NCBI GenBank assembly: GCA_016195615.1
Contig: JACPZF010000060.1
Location: 1-11,702, forward strand
DNA: 11,702 bases
Direction: 5' to 3'
From: Candidatus Gottesmanbacteria bacterium
Lineage (GTDB): Bacteria; Patescibacteriota; Microgenomatia; JACPZF01
Position 1 is the first letter of the stretch. Every line of letters starts with the position of its first letter. Positions 1-4,613 of the stretch are shown piece after piece. A model generated the notes under the pieces. It was not told where the DNA came from and made no database searches. It worked only from the letters and a program-made list of their open reading frames with translations. The position numbers and the translations under genes are program-made.

Positions 1-240
1 GGAGCCAAGAGGGTCGATATTGCCACCTTATTTTACAAACCATTTTCCAAAGTAAAGCCCAACTATTTCGGTTATGAAACCAGAGCTTGGGTGATTTTTC
101 CACACGAAATAAGAGAAACCATTGAGCTTTTAGGAAAAAAATGGCTAGCTAGCGGCTTAGGAAAAAAAGAAGTAACAGCGAGGTTTTTAAAGTTGGGTTT
201 GTCAGAAGACGAGGTCGATTTTTTTGTAAGGATAGTATAA
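1..240 (+). CDS. Phosphoribosyltransferase, C-terminal fragment (5' end outside window)
   Basis: Frame 1 is open from the first base to TAA at 238-240 and gives 79 residues of a protein that starts upstream of the window. The segment around residues 8-41 (IATLFYKPFSKVKP, then YETRAWVIFPHEIRET) resembles the C-terminal part of type-I phosphoribosyltransferases of the xanthine/hypoxanthine class, where a YKPWS..KPDYY stretch is followed by WIVFPWE. Such enzymes join a purine base to PRPP in nucleotide salvage in the cytosol. The PRPP-binding loop would lie upstream and cannot be seen, so the substrate cannot be assigned. The last 35 residues are charged and helical. The family call is fairly secure; the specificity is not. 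Confidence 0.7.
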   Translation, partial: GAKRVDIATLFYKPFSKVKPNYFGYETRAWVIFPHEIRETIELLGKKWLASGLGKKEVTARFLKLGLSEDEVDFFVRIV

Positions 241-256
241 TCGAGTCAGACTCGAT
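240..256. repeat. 17-base perfect palindrome after the phosphoribosyltransferase stop
   Basis: ATCGAGTCAGACTCGAT reads the same on both strands around a central A. It begins at the last base of the upstream stop codon and is followed directly by TATAAT at 256-261. There is no T-run after it, so it is a poor intrinsic terminator. It could be an operator beside a -10 box for the following leader and small gene; that role is inference. Confidence 0.5.
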
Positions 257-334
257 ATAATTAAAAAAGTTTAATAGTTTAAAAAATGCCTTACGAATAG
301 AGTAGAGGGTTTTTATAGTTTTAAAATGGAATTT

Positions 335-400
335 GTCCGCCTGCGTTCAGGTTCGTTTCGAGGATTACATCCACGCAAACGAAACTTCACTTCGGCGGAC
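335..400 (+). other. Long stem-loop in the leader of the 62-aa gene
   Basis: GTCCGCC (335-341) is exactly complementary to GGCGGAC (394-400). Inside it GTTTCG (355-360) pairs with CGAAAC (380-385), and GGAT (362-365) pairs with ATCC (369-372) around a 3-base loop. These three nested helices form a branched rod in the untranslated stretch before the 62-aa gene. I do not recognise a known riboswitch. It is either a structured 5' leader or a small inverted-repeat element. Confidence 0.5.
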
Positions 401-403
401 GCA

Positions 404-440
404 AGAATCTCTAAATCTCGCAAGCTCGATAAGAGTTTCT
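404..440 (+). other. Second hairpin, directly before the Shine-Dalgarno of the 62-aa gene
   Basis: AGAATCTCT (404-412) pairs with AGAGTTTCT (432-440) with one mismatch. The hairpin ends six bases before the ribosome-binding site at 446-455. With the larger stem at 335-400 this makes two tandem helices abutting the translation start, an arrangement that could affect access of ribosomes. The pairing is seen; the regulatory role is inference. Confidence 0.35.
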
Positions 441-445
441 AGCGA

Positions 446-455
446 AAGGAGGTGA
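446..455 (+). promoter_or_regulatory. Strong Shine-Dalgarno that fixes the start at 458
   Basis: AAGGAGGTGA matches the anti-Shine-Dalgarno almost completely. The in-frame GTG at 452-454 lies inside it and so cannot be the start. The ATG at 458 lies five bases after GGAGG and is the better choice. Confidence 0.8.
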
Positions 456-457
456 AA

Positions 458-646
458 ATGGTAGTCAGGGTAGAGGACGAATCGATATATAAATATACAA
501 ATGATGCAGAAAAAGTAGTCCCAGGTTCTCCAAAATATGATCCAGATGAAGTACTAAAAAGGAGCCGAGAAGAAGCGGAAAGACGACGAGAGATTGAACC
601 GCGAGTTGTAAAAACAGGGGGAAGATCTGGGCATAACGGAAGCTAA
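458..646 (+). CDS. Small charged hypothetical protein (62 aa)
   Basis: I do not recognise this family. The start is ATG 458, because the GTG six bases earlier is part of the near-perfect Shine-Dalgarno. The protein has no membrane segment, signal peptide or cysteine. An N-terminal part with short strand-like stretches is followed by a Pro/Asp helix cap (about residues 28-31) and a very charged helix rich in Glu and Arg (about residues 31-50), then a flexible Gly/Ser tail. It sits alone between a phosphoribosyltransferase and rplS, behind a structured leader of about 200 bases. The very strong ribosome-binding site supports real expression. A nucleic-acid or protein-binding role would be a guess. 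Confidence 0.6.
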   Translation: MVVRVEDESIYKYTNDAEKVVPGSPKYDPDEVLKRSREEAERRREIEPRVVKTGGRSGHNGS

Positions 647-657
647 ATTAAATTGTA

Positions 658-686
658 TTGTAATAGTAACTCCATCTTGATAAAAT
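658..686 (+). promoter_or_regulatory. Candidate sigma-70 promoter of rplS
   Basis: TTGTAA (658-663) and TAAAAT (681-686) are separated by exactly 17 bases and match the -35 and -10 consensus at 4/6 and 5/6 positions. A transcript starting near 693 would give rplS a leader of about 25 bases. The short hairpin AACTC/GAGTT (668-672 with 696-700) overlaps the box. AT-rich DNA produces such matches by chance, so this is a moderate call. Confidence 0.4.
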
Positions 687-717
687 GGGGAAGTAGAGTT
701 GCGGGAATAAAGAATTT

Positions 718-1026
718 ATGAGATACGCGAAATCAGATAAAATTACCAGCAAAGAACAAACGCTTACCGTTGGCGATTTGGTCCGCGTGCATCAGAAAAT
801 CTACGAAGAAGAGAAGACGAGAATCCAGGTTTTTGAAGGCACCTTAATTGCGGTTAAAAACCGGGGAGAGAATAGGACGATTACTGTTCGCAAAATGTCT
901 TATGATAAAGTGGCGGTAGAAAGAATTTGGCCTCTTGATTCGCCTCATATTGATCATATTGAGGTTAAAAAAAAGGGAGATTACAGAAGAGCTAAGTTAT
1001 ATTTTTTAAGAGACAAAGTAAATTGA
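718..1026 (+). CDS. rplS: 50S ribosomal protein L19
   Basis: This is L19, which sits at the interface of the large and small ribosomal subunits and contacts 16S rRNA. The 102 residues show the family's SH3-like barrel core: LTVGDLVRVHQKIYEEEKTR (residues 16-35), then the Q-V-F-E-G strand with N-R-G and TITVRKMSYDKVAVERIWPL, and the C-terminal basic segment KKKGDYRRAKLYFLRD (about residues 84-99). L19 is usually about 115 residues; the short N- and C-termini fit a small-genome lineage. The start is ATG 718 with only a weak GGGA 12 bases upstream. It ends in TGA. The next gene is in the same frame after the stop, with a repeat element occupying the junction. Confidence 0.95.
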   Translation: MRYAKSDKITSKEQTLTVGDLVRVHQKIYEEEKTRIQVFEGTLIAVKNRGENRTITVRKMSYDKVAVERIWPLDSPHIDHIEVKKKGDYRRAKLYFLRDKVN

Positions 1027-1029
1027 CAG

Positions 1030-1095
1030 GTCATTCTGGGGACGAACCGCCAACTGGCGGTGAGGACTCCAGAAACTGATTCTGGACAAGCCAGA
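1030..1095 (+). repeat. Dispersed GTCATTCTGG repeat, copy A (right end lost)
   Basis: It begins GTCATTCTGG and ends with the 18-base block GATTCTGGACAAGCCAGA (1078-1095), which is identical to 3345-3362 in copy B. The terminal TGAC of copy B is missing here, so the right end is eroded or fused to the downstream gene. In the middle sits an extra perfect palindrome, CCGCCAACTGGCGG (1047-1060). Codons 1-12 of the following YraN-like gene are read from this element. Confidence 0.75.
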
Positions 1096-1413
1096 GCTCT
1101 TGCCTTTCTGCAAAAGCATAATTATCAAATCATTACTAAAAATTTCCGTACTAAGTTTGGCGAAATCGATATTGTCGCACTTGAGGGGAATGTCTTAGTT
1201 TTCGTGGAAGTTAAATGCCGCACGAACACAGTTTTTGGTTTGCCTTTTGAAGCGGTAAATAGCGCCAAGTTGAGGCAAATTGCCAAAGCCGGAGAGATTT
1301 ATCAGTTTAAGAATAAAAATTCGCCTCAAAGCGTACGCATCGACGTCATTTCTATTTTACTCTCCCCTGGCGGGGAAGCATTAAACGTCGAAGTCTTAAA
1401 AGACGTAAGTTAA
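1060..1413 (+). CDS. YraN/UPF0102-family endonuclease-like protein with a repeat-derived N-terminus
   Basis: The protein (117 aa) belongs to the UPF0102/YraN family, whose fold resembles Holliday-junction resolvases and restriction nucleases. Seen here are N-F-R-T-K-F-G-E-I-D (residues 28-37) and V-F-V-E-V-K-C-R (47-54), giving the family's E..D..ExK pattern at E35, D37, E50 and K52, followed by L-R-Q-I-A at 71-75 and V-R-I-D-V-I at 92-97. It is usually encoded near rplS, as here, although rnhB, often between them, is absent. The only ordinary start codon is GTG 1060, without a Shine-Dalgarno. The first 12 codons come from a dispersed repeat, and the helix that normally opens the family (G-E-x-A-E-x-x-A) is shortened to GQARALAFL. 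The 3' end overlaps a convergent gene by 62 bases. The biological function of the family is not settled. Confidence 0.85.
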   Translation: MRTPETDSGQARALAFLQKHNYQIITKNFRTKFGEIDIVALEGNVLVFVEVKCRTNTVFGLPFEAVNSAKLRQIAKAGEIYQFKNKNSPQSVRIDVISILLSPGGEALNVEVLKDVS

Positions 1414-1873
1414 AAAGGCGTAAAAAAAGCGTGATGGTTTTTAGGAGAATTCTTTGCCAAAGCGAGGAAAAATAAACGACGTTGATTAAAATCACCAAAA
1501 TCACCGCCACCGCGTCGTAGCTTTGCCTTATCCAGTAATTATCCTGAAGGCGAAGCCACATGCCGAATTCATCATAGGCCAGGCCAAGCCCCAAACCATA
1601 CAAGGCCGCGTTAAAATGTCTGAGTCGGACGTTATGAAAATTTAAAGCCAAATACCCCGAAATCGTAAGAATGATAATCCCGAAAGCCAGATGGTGGACG
1701 TGAACGCCCCGAATACTGCGGTTTAAAAACCAGGTGTCAGGAATAACTCCGGCAGTGTTGAGATAGATATAAGTTCTGGAAGTAAGAAATGCCACTAAAA
1801 AAAACAACAGGATGATAAAAGAAACAGCGTCTCGGTGTTTTCTGATAAGTGAGTTGTAAATTCTTCCCAGCAT
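1352..1873 (-). CDS. Uncharacterised polytopic membrane protein (HxHH ... DE family)
   Basis: The protein (173 aa) has four or five hydrophobic helices at about residues 18-37, 61-78, 88-100, 120-140 and 142-155. Polar residues within or next to the helices stand out: V-H-V-H-H at 57-61, Y-D-E-F at 100-103, W106, and D-N-Y-W at 111-114. Such buried His and Asp/Glu suggest a metal site or proton path. From memory, proteins with the same HHL-W/F-G ... DEFALWL pattern occur in actinobacteria and CPR without an assigned function. The tail is strongly basic (LRLLRLRRL) and is encoded opposite the YraN 3' end. The start is ATG 1873; no Shine-Dalgarno precedes it, but TATAAT lies six bases upstream, suggesting a leaderless mRNA. 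Confidence 0.75.
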   Translation of the reverse strand: MLGRIYNSLIRKHRDAVSFIILLFFLVAFLTSRTYIYLNTAGVIPDTWFLNRSIRGVHVHHLAFGIIILTISGYLALNFHNVRLRHFNAALYGLGLGLAYDEFGMWLRLQDNYWIRQSYDAVAVILVILINVVYFSSLWQRILLKTITLFLRLFNLRLLRLRRLMLPRQGRVK

Positions 1874-1901
1874 TGCCTAATTATAGCAAATATTTTATAC
1901 T
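1873..1901 (+). promoter_or_regulatory. Candidate promoter of tRNA-Lys
   Basis: TTGCCT (1873-1878) and TATACT (1896-1901) are 17 bases apart. The -10 ends 10 bases before the tRNA, a usual distance for a tRNA promoter. It overlaps the start codon and the promoter of the divergent membrane-protein gene. Confidence 0.4.
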
Positions 1902-1906
1902 TTCAA
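1880..1906 (-). promoter_or_regulatory. Extended -10 promoter of the minus-strand membrane protein
   Basis: Read on the minus strand, TGCTATAAT is an extended -10 element whose hexamer covers 1885-1880. TTGAAA at 1906-1901 is a possible -35 with a short 15-base spacer. The hexamer is only six bases before ATG 1873, so transcription would begin at or next to the start codon. The region is shared with the divergent tRNA-Lys promoter. Confidence 0.5.
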
Positions 1907-1911
1907 CTGAA

Positions 1912-1983
1912 GGCCCGTTAGCTCAGTGGTAGAGCAGTTGCCTTTTAAGCAATTGGTCACAGGTTCGAATCCTGTACGGGTCA
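1912..1983 (+). tRNA. tRNA-Lys (anticodon TTT)
   Basis: The acceptor arm GGCCCGT (1912-1918) pairs with ACGGGTC (1976-1982) with one G-T pair, and the discriminator is A1983. The anticodon stem GTTGC/GCAAT encloses the loop CTTTTAA with TTT at 1944-1946. The T arm carries GGTTCGAATCC. CCA is not encoded, so a CCA-adding enzyme is needed. It reads AAA and, by wobble, AAG. Confidence 0.95.
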
Positions 1984-1989
1984 CTATTA

Positions 1990-2019
1990 TATAATAGAAT
2001 TAAGAAGGAAAGGGGGTGA
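1990..2019 (+). promoter_or_regulatory. -10 box and strong Shine-Dalgarno of the CmpX/MscS-like gene
   Basis: TATAAT (1990-1995) begins seven bases after the tRNA-Lys. A strong ribosome-binding site, AGGGGGTGA, follows at 2011-2019. The in-frame GTG at 2016 lies inside this site, so ATG 2025, five bases after it, is taken as the start. No convincing -35 is visible, and the gene may also be read from the tRNA promoter. Confidence 0.5.
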
Positions 2020-2024
2020 AAAGC

Positions 2025-2693
2025 ATGCAAACATCTGTTTCCGATATTTTTAGTTTGACTTTTCTAAGTGCGGTAGAAAGCGTGCGTTTGTACCTACCAA
2101 GATTTTTAGCCGGTCTTATCATTCTATTTGTCGGTTTGTTGGTTTCCAGTTTGGCCAAAAGGCTGGTTTTAGGTTTGCTAAAAGCTTTAAGAGTGGGCAA
2201 ATTTTTAGAGTCGATTAAGGTGGTAAAAGAAGAAGCCGAGGTACGGGTTTGGGAAACAATTTTGGCCGAACTTATCAGATGGTCACTGACGATTTTGTTT
2301 TTAGTACCAACAGTCGAAGCCTGGGGACTTTCCAAAGTCACTGATGTTTTAAACCAGATGCTTCTTTACTTACCCAATGTCTTTGTGGCAGTCATCGTCG
2401 GGCTGGTAGGCGTGGTCGTGGCTAACCTTACTTTTGACGTTGTGAGACACGGTGCTAAAAGCTTAGGATCGAGTGTGTCTAACAATCTTGGCGTCGTGGC
2501 CAGATATGCCATTTTGTTTTTTACCGTCCTGGTGGTTTTAAATCAGCTGGGCGTGGCTTCTGATCTGGTGCGAATATTATTTACCGGATTTGTCGCCATG
2601 ATGGCTCTAGCCGGCGGATTGGCTTTTGGTTTGGGAGGACAAGATACGGCGCGGGATGTATTAAAAAGCTTAAAAAGCAAGCTTGAAAAATAG
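2025..2693 (+). CDS. CmpX/MscS-like transmembrane-helix protein without the MscS beta domain
   Basis: The protein (222 aa) has five hydrophobic segments at about residues 27-45, 82-101, 113-137, 157-178 and 184-205. The pattern P-x-x-x-x-G-x-x-x-L-x-x-G occurs twice (residues 25-43 and 117-135), as in proteins with the repeated 'conserved TM helix' domain, such as cyanobacterial CmpX. The last segment, ALAGGLAFGLGGQDTARDVL (194-213), resembles the glycine/alanine-rich pore helix TM3 of the small mechanosensitive channel MscS. MscS continues with a beta domain, but this protein stops 17 residues after GGQD. It probably forms an oligomeric inner-membrane channel or scaffold, but gating is not demonstrated. 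It lies between two tRNA genes. Confidence 0.8.
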   Translation: MQTSVSDIFSLTFLSAVESVRLYLPRFLAGLIILFVGLLVSSLAKRLVLGLLKALRVGKFLESIKVVKEEAEVRVWETILAELIRWSLTILFLVPTVEAWGLSKVTDVLNQMLLYLPNVFVAVIVGLVGVVVANLTFDVVRHGAKSLGSSVSNNLGVVARYAILFFTVLVVLNQLGVASDLVRILFTGFVAMMALAGGLAFGLGGQDTARDVLKSLKSKLEK

Positions 2694-2743
2694 TTATTAG
2701 TGATTGGAAATTGGTAAATAGTAAAAGACTACCGGCATGATAT

Positions 2744-2817
2744 GGCGGGTTCGTCTAGTGGCCAAGGACGTCTGGTTTTCAACCAGAAAATCACGGGTTC
2801 GACTCCCGTACCCGCTA
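2744..2817 (+). tRNA. tRNA-Glu (anticodon TTC)
   Basis: GGCGGGT (2744-2750) pairs with ACCCGCT (2810-2816). The first pair is G-T, and the discriminator is A2817. The D stem is GTCT/GGAC. The anticodon stem TCTGG/CCAGA holds the loop TTTTCAA with anticodon TTC, and the T arm is ACGGG-TTCGACT-CCCGT. No CCA is encoded. A methyltransferase-like reading frame follows with almost no space. Confidence 0.95.
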
Positions 2818-2839
2818 CAATAAAGTTTGGAAGATCCAA

Positions 2840-2845
2840 AAGGAG
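2840..2845 (+). promoter_or_regulatory. Shine-Dalgarno-like AAGGAG in front of an ATA codon
   Basis: AAGGAG lies four bases before ATA 2850 in the frame of the ICMT-like gene. It is the only ribosome-binding site between tRNA-Glu and the first membrane helix, and it points to a non-standard start or to a start codon lost by mutation. Confidence 0.35.
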
Positions 2846-2849
2846 CGTT

Positions 2850-3254
2850 ATAAAAAACTTATTACTCTTCGTACTATTGGGCGGAACTTTTTTGGGGAAC
2901 GTACTTTTGCTTTACCTGGCGCCTTTTAACATTGGTTTCGGTAATATCTATCTAGGAATTCTGGGTGCTGTACTAATGCTTTCCGGATTATTCTTTTGGG
3001 GCTGGGGCTACATATCCCTCGGAGGGAGCTTTTCGGTATTACCCAAGGCTAAGGAATTGGTTAAAAGCGGAGCTTACTCTTTTTTAAATCATCCTATTTA
3101 TACCGGTATGTTATTAACCTTTATTGGTTTATCTATCGCCAAAGGTACGCTGCTGGGTTTATTTTTTAGCGTTTTAGTAACGGCTCCTCTGAATTATTTC
3201 CGGGCGAAAAAAGAGGAAAGGCTTCTCAAAGAAAAATTTGGATCATTGTATTAA
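2850..3254 (+). CDS. ICMT-like membrane methyltransferase, start codon missing or non-standard
   Basis: The reading frame encodes a protein of the isoprenylcysteine carboxyl methyltransferase/PEMT-like superfamily: several hydrophobic helices, then V-K-S-G-A-Y-S-F-L-N-H-P-I-Y-T-G (the family's GAY.....HPxYxG motif) and the terminal R-A-K-K-E-E-R-L-L-K-E-K-F-G, which normally contacts S-adenosylmethionine. The frame continues upstream through tRNA-Glu to an ATG at 2742, which cannot be the true start. Between the tRNA and the first helix there is no ATG, GTG or TTG. I use ATA 2850 because AAGGAG precedes it; TTG 2877 would cut into the first helix. The C-terminus stops at KFGSLY, where relatives usually continue for 10-20 residues. 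It may be a decaying gene. The methylation target is unknown. Confidence 0.6.
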   Translation: MKNLLLFVLLGGTFLGNVLLLYLAPFNIGFGNIYLGILGAVLMLSGLFFWGWGYISLGGSFSVLPKAKELVKSGAYSFLNHPIYTGMLLTFIGLSIAKGTLLGLFFSVLVTAPLNYFRAKKEERLLKEKFGSLY

Positions 3255-3260
3255 CGATCT

Positions 3261-3405
3261 TTTCAAACTGATACGAGTTTCATATTAAATATATTACTTT
3301 GCTCAAAAATAGTCATTCTGGTAAGCGAAGCGCATCCAGAATCAGATTCTGGACAAGCCAGAATGACGCAGGTAAGATAAACACTGCGAAACTCGTGATT
3401 TGAAA
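3261..3405. repeat. Long interrupted inverted repeat surrounding repeat copy B
   Basis: TTTCAAA (3261-3267) plus ACGAGTTTC (3273-3281) on the left are mirrored by GAAACTCGT (3388-3396) plus TTTGAAA (3399-3405) on the right. The arms enclose the GTCATTCTGG element at 3312-3367, so the gap holds one inverted repeat inside another. This could be a miniature mobile element nested in an older one, or a hairpin terminator of the ICMT-like gene enlarged by insertion. Confidence 0.55.
3312..3367. repeat. Dispersed GTCATTCTGG repeat, copy B (complete)
   Basis: The 56-base element has perfect 10-base terminal inverted repeats, GTCATTCTGG (3312-3321) and CCAGAATGAC (3358-3367), and an internal perfect palindrome CCAGAATCAGATTCTGG (3336-3352). 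The internal arms can pair with each other or with the ends, so two alternative folds are possible. It shares an identical 18-base block with copy A at 1078-1095. Its size and ends resemble palindromic intergenic units of the REP/MITE type. Confidence 0.8.
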
Positions 3406-3419
3406 GTAATTTTAATAAC

Positions 3420-3435
3420 TCACGCTATAGCGTGA
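3420..3435. promoter_or_regulatory. 16-base perfect palindrome before the GH-like gene
   Basis: TCACGCTATAGCGTGA is perfectly self-complementary. It ends five bases before the TAAAAT box (3441-3446) and 20 bases before the start codon at 3456. Its position fits an operator for a dimeric repressor; with no loop bases it is less likely to be an RNA hairpin. The regulator is unknown. Confidence 0.45.
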
Positions 3436-3440
3436 ACTTG

Positions 3441-3446
3441 TAAAAT
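3441..3446 (+). promoter_or_regulatory. -10-like box of the GH-like gene
   Basis: TAAAAT lies nine bases before ATG 3456. There is no Shine-Dalgarno in this interval and no clear -35, so the mRNA would have a leader of only a few bases if this box is used. Confidence 0.35.
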
Positions 3447-3455
3447 TCATTTTAG

Positions 3456-4598
3456 ATGTTAAAAGTTCTACCAAAAGTAATAATAACTGCTGTTATTTTC
3501 AGTTACTATATTTTCGTCTCTAGTTTTGCCTACGGTACCTACGATCCTGCGAGCGCGGCCAATAACAAATTCGGTATTCACCTCCTGTTCCCGAGCGAGT
3601 TGGAAGAGGCGGCGCGTCTTGTAAATTCTGCAAATGGAGAATGGGGTTATATTACCATCCCGATTCGAAGCGACGATCATAATTTAGAAAAATGGCAAGT
3701 TTTTATGGATAAGGCGAAAATCTTAAAATTAATTCCCATACTAAGGCTAGCCACTTACCCTGAAGGAGACTCTTGGGCTAAACCAACTATTTTTGATCCT
3801 TTAGATTGGGCAAATTTTCTAAGTTCGCTTGAGTGGCCAACCAAAAACCGCTACGTAATTATTTATAACGAACCTAATCGCGCTGAAGAATGGGGAAGAG
3901 AAATTAATCCTTCTGACTATTCCGCACAACTCAAGCAGACGAGTTTAGCCTTAAAAAGACTAAACGACGATTTCTTTGTCCTTCCGGCTGGTTTTGACGC
4001 CTCCGCCCCTAACAATCATGTGCTCATGGACGAATATTCTTTTTTAACCCTCATGCACCAAGCCGACAATGAAATTTTTAAATACATCGATGGATGGACG
4101 AGCCACGCCTATCCTAATCCCAATTTTCGTTCGCCGCCTGCGTACCTGGGCCGAAATGGCATCACTTCTTACCAATGGGAATTAGCCTTTTTGCAAAAGG
4201 AGTTCGGCGTCTCTGGATTAAAGGTTTTTATCACCGAAACAGGCTGGGATGGCAGTTACTTAAACCCCAATCTAGTAGCAGCTTATTTTAAAGAAGCTTT
4301 CGCTACGGTTTGGAATCAGGATTATATCGTTGCTGTCACTCCTTTTTTATTAGGCGCCGGCGAAGGTGCCTTTAAAAAATTTTCCTGGACCAGCCAGGAC
4401 TCTTACCAACCTCTCCCCGTTTATGAGACAGTACAAAAAATGAACAAAATAAAAGGCGAGCCAAAAATAAATACGCTTTTTGAACAAAACGCCAAATTAA
4501 AAGAGGAAAAATCCATCTGGTCAGCGCAAAAAACCGGCTTTTGGCATCAAACCACCATTTCCTGGATTAAAAAAACTATCAATTGGCTTTTTCATTGA
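3456..4598 (+). CDS. Secreted glycoside-hydrolase-like TIM-barrel protein
   Basis: The 380-aa protein starts with a signal peptide or anchor: K3 and K7, hydrophobic residues about 8-24, then Ala-Tyr-Gly as a possible cleavage site near residue 27. The mature part reads like a clan-A glycoside hydrolase. V-I-I-Y-N-E-P-N (residues 134-141) matches the strand-4 motif with the acid/base Glu (E139), and V-F-I-T-E-T-G-W-D (257-265) matches the strand-7 motif with the nucleophile Glu (E261). Other barrel strands are I-P-I-L-R-L (93-98) and D-G-W-T-S-H-A-Y-P (212-220). It should act outside the membrane on a carbohydrate; the GH family and substrate cannot be fixed by eye. The polar C-terminal tail ends in an aromatic helix (about 361-380). 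It leads an operon-like set with the DUF192 and metalloprotease-like genes. Confidence 0.75.
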   Translation: MLKVLPKVIITAVIFSYYIFVSSFAYGTYDPASAANNKFGIHLLFPSELEEAARLVNSANGEWGYITIPIRSDDHNLEKWQVFMDKAKILKLIPILRLATYPEGDSWAKPTIFDPLDWANFLSSLEWPTKNRYVIIYNEPNRAEEWGREINPSDYSAQLKQTSLALKRLNDDFFVLPAGFDASAPNNHVLMDEYSFLTLMHQADNEIFKYIDGWTSHAYPNPNFRSPPAYLGRNGITSYQWELAFLQKEFGVSGLKVFITETGWDGSYLNPNLVAAYFKEAFATVWNQDYIVAVTPFLLGAGEGAFKKFSWTSQDSYQPLPVYETVQKMNKIKGEPKINTLFEQNAKLKEEKSIWSAQKTGFWHQTTISWIKKTINWLFH

Positions 4599-4599
4599 T

Positions 4600-4605
4600 T
4601 ATAAT
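4600..4605 (+). promoter_or_regulatory. TATAAT box eight bases before the DUF192 start
   Basis: A perfect -10 hexamer lies directly after the TGA of the GH-like gene. No Shine-Dalgarno separates it from ATG 4614, so it could drive a near-leaderless transcript of the downstream pair. No good -35 is visible. Confidence 0.4.
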
Positions 4606-4613
4606 AAGTGTTA

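Noticed and set aside
452..457. GTG start of the 62-aa gene, and similarly GTG 2016 for the CmpX/MscS-like gene
   Set aside because: Both GTG codons form part of the Shine-Dalgarno GGTG(A), so the following ATG is the start.
1363..1376. TCCCC/GGGGA hairpin near the yraN 3' end as a terminator
   Set aside because: It has no T-run on either strand and lies inside both overlapping coding regions.
2000..2341. 113-codon open frame on the minus strand inside the CmpX/MscS-like gene
   Set aside because: Its Ser/Thr/Lys-rich translation has no domain or hydrophobic pattern, and the plus strand encodes a clear membrane protein with a strong Shine-Dalgarno.
2742..2819. Upstream extension of the ICMT-like frame through the tRNA
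   Set aside because: The residues are read from tRNA-Glu, whose cloverleaf is complete; they do not resemble the protein family.
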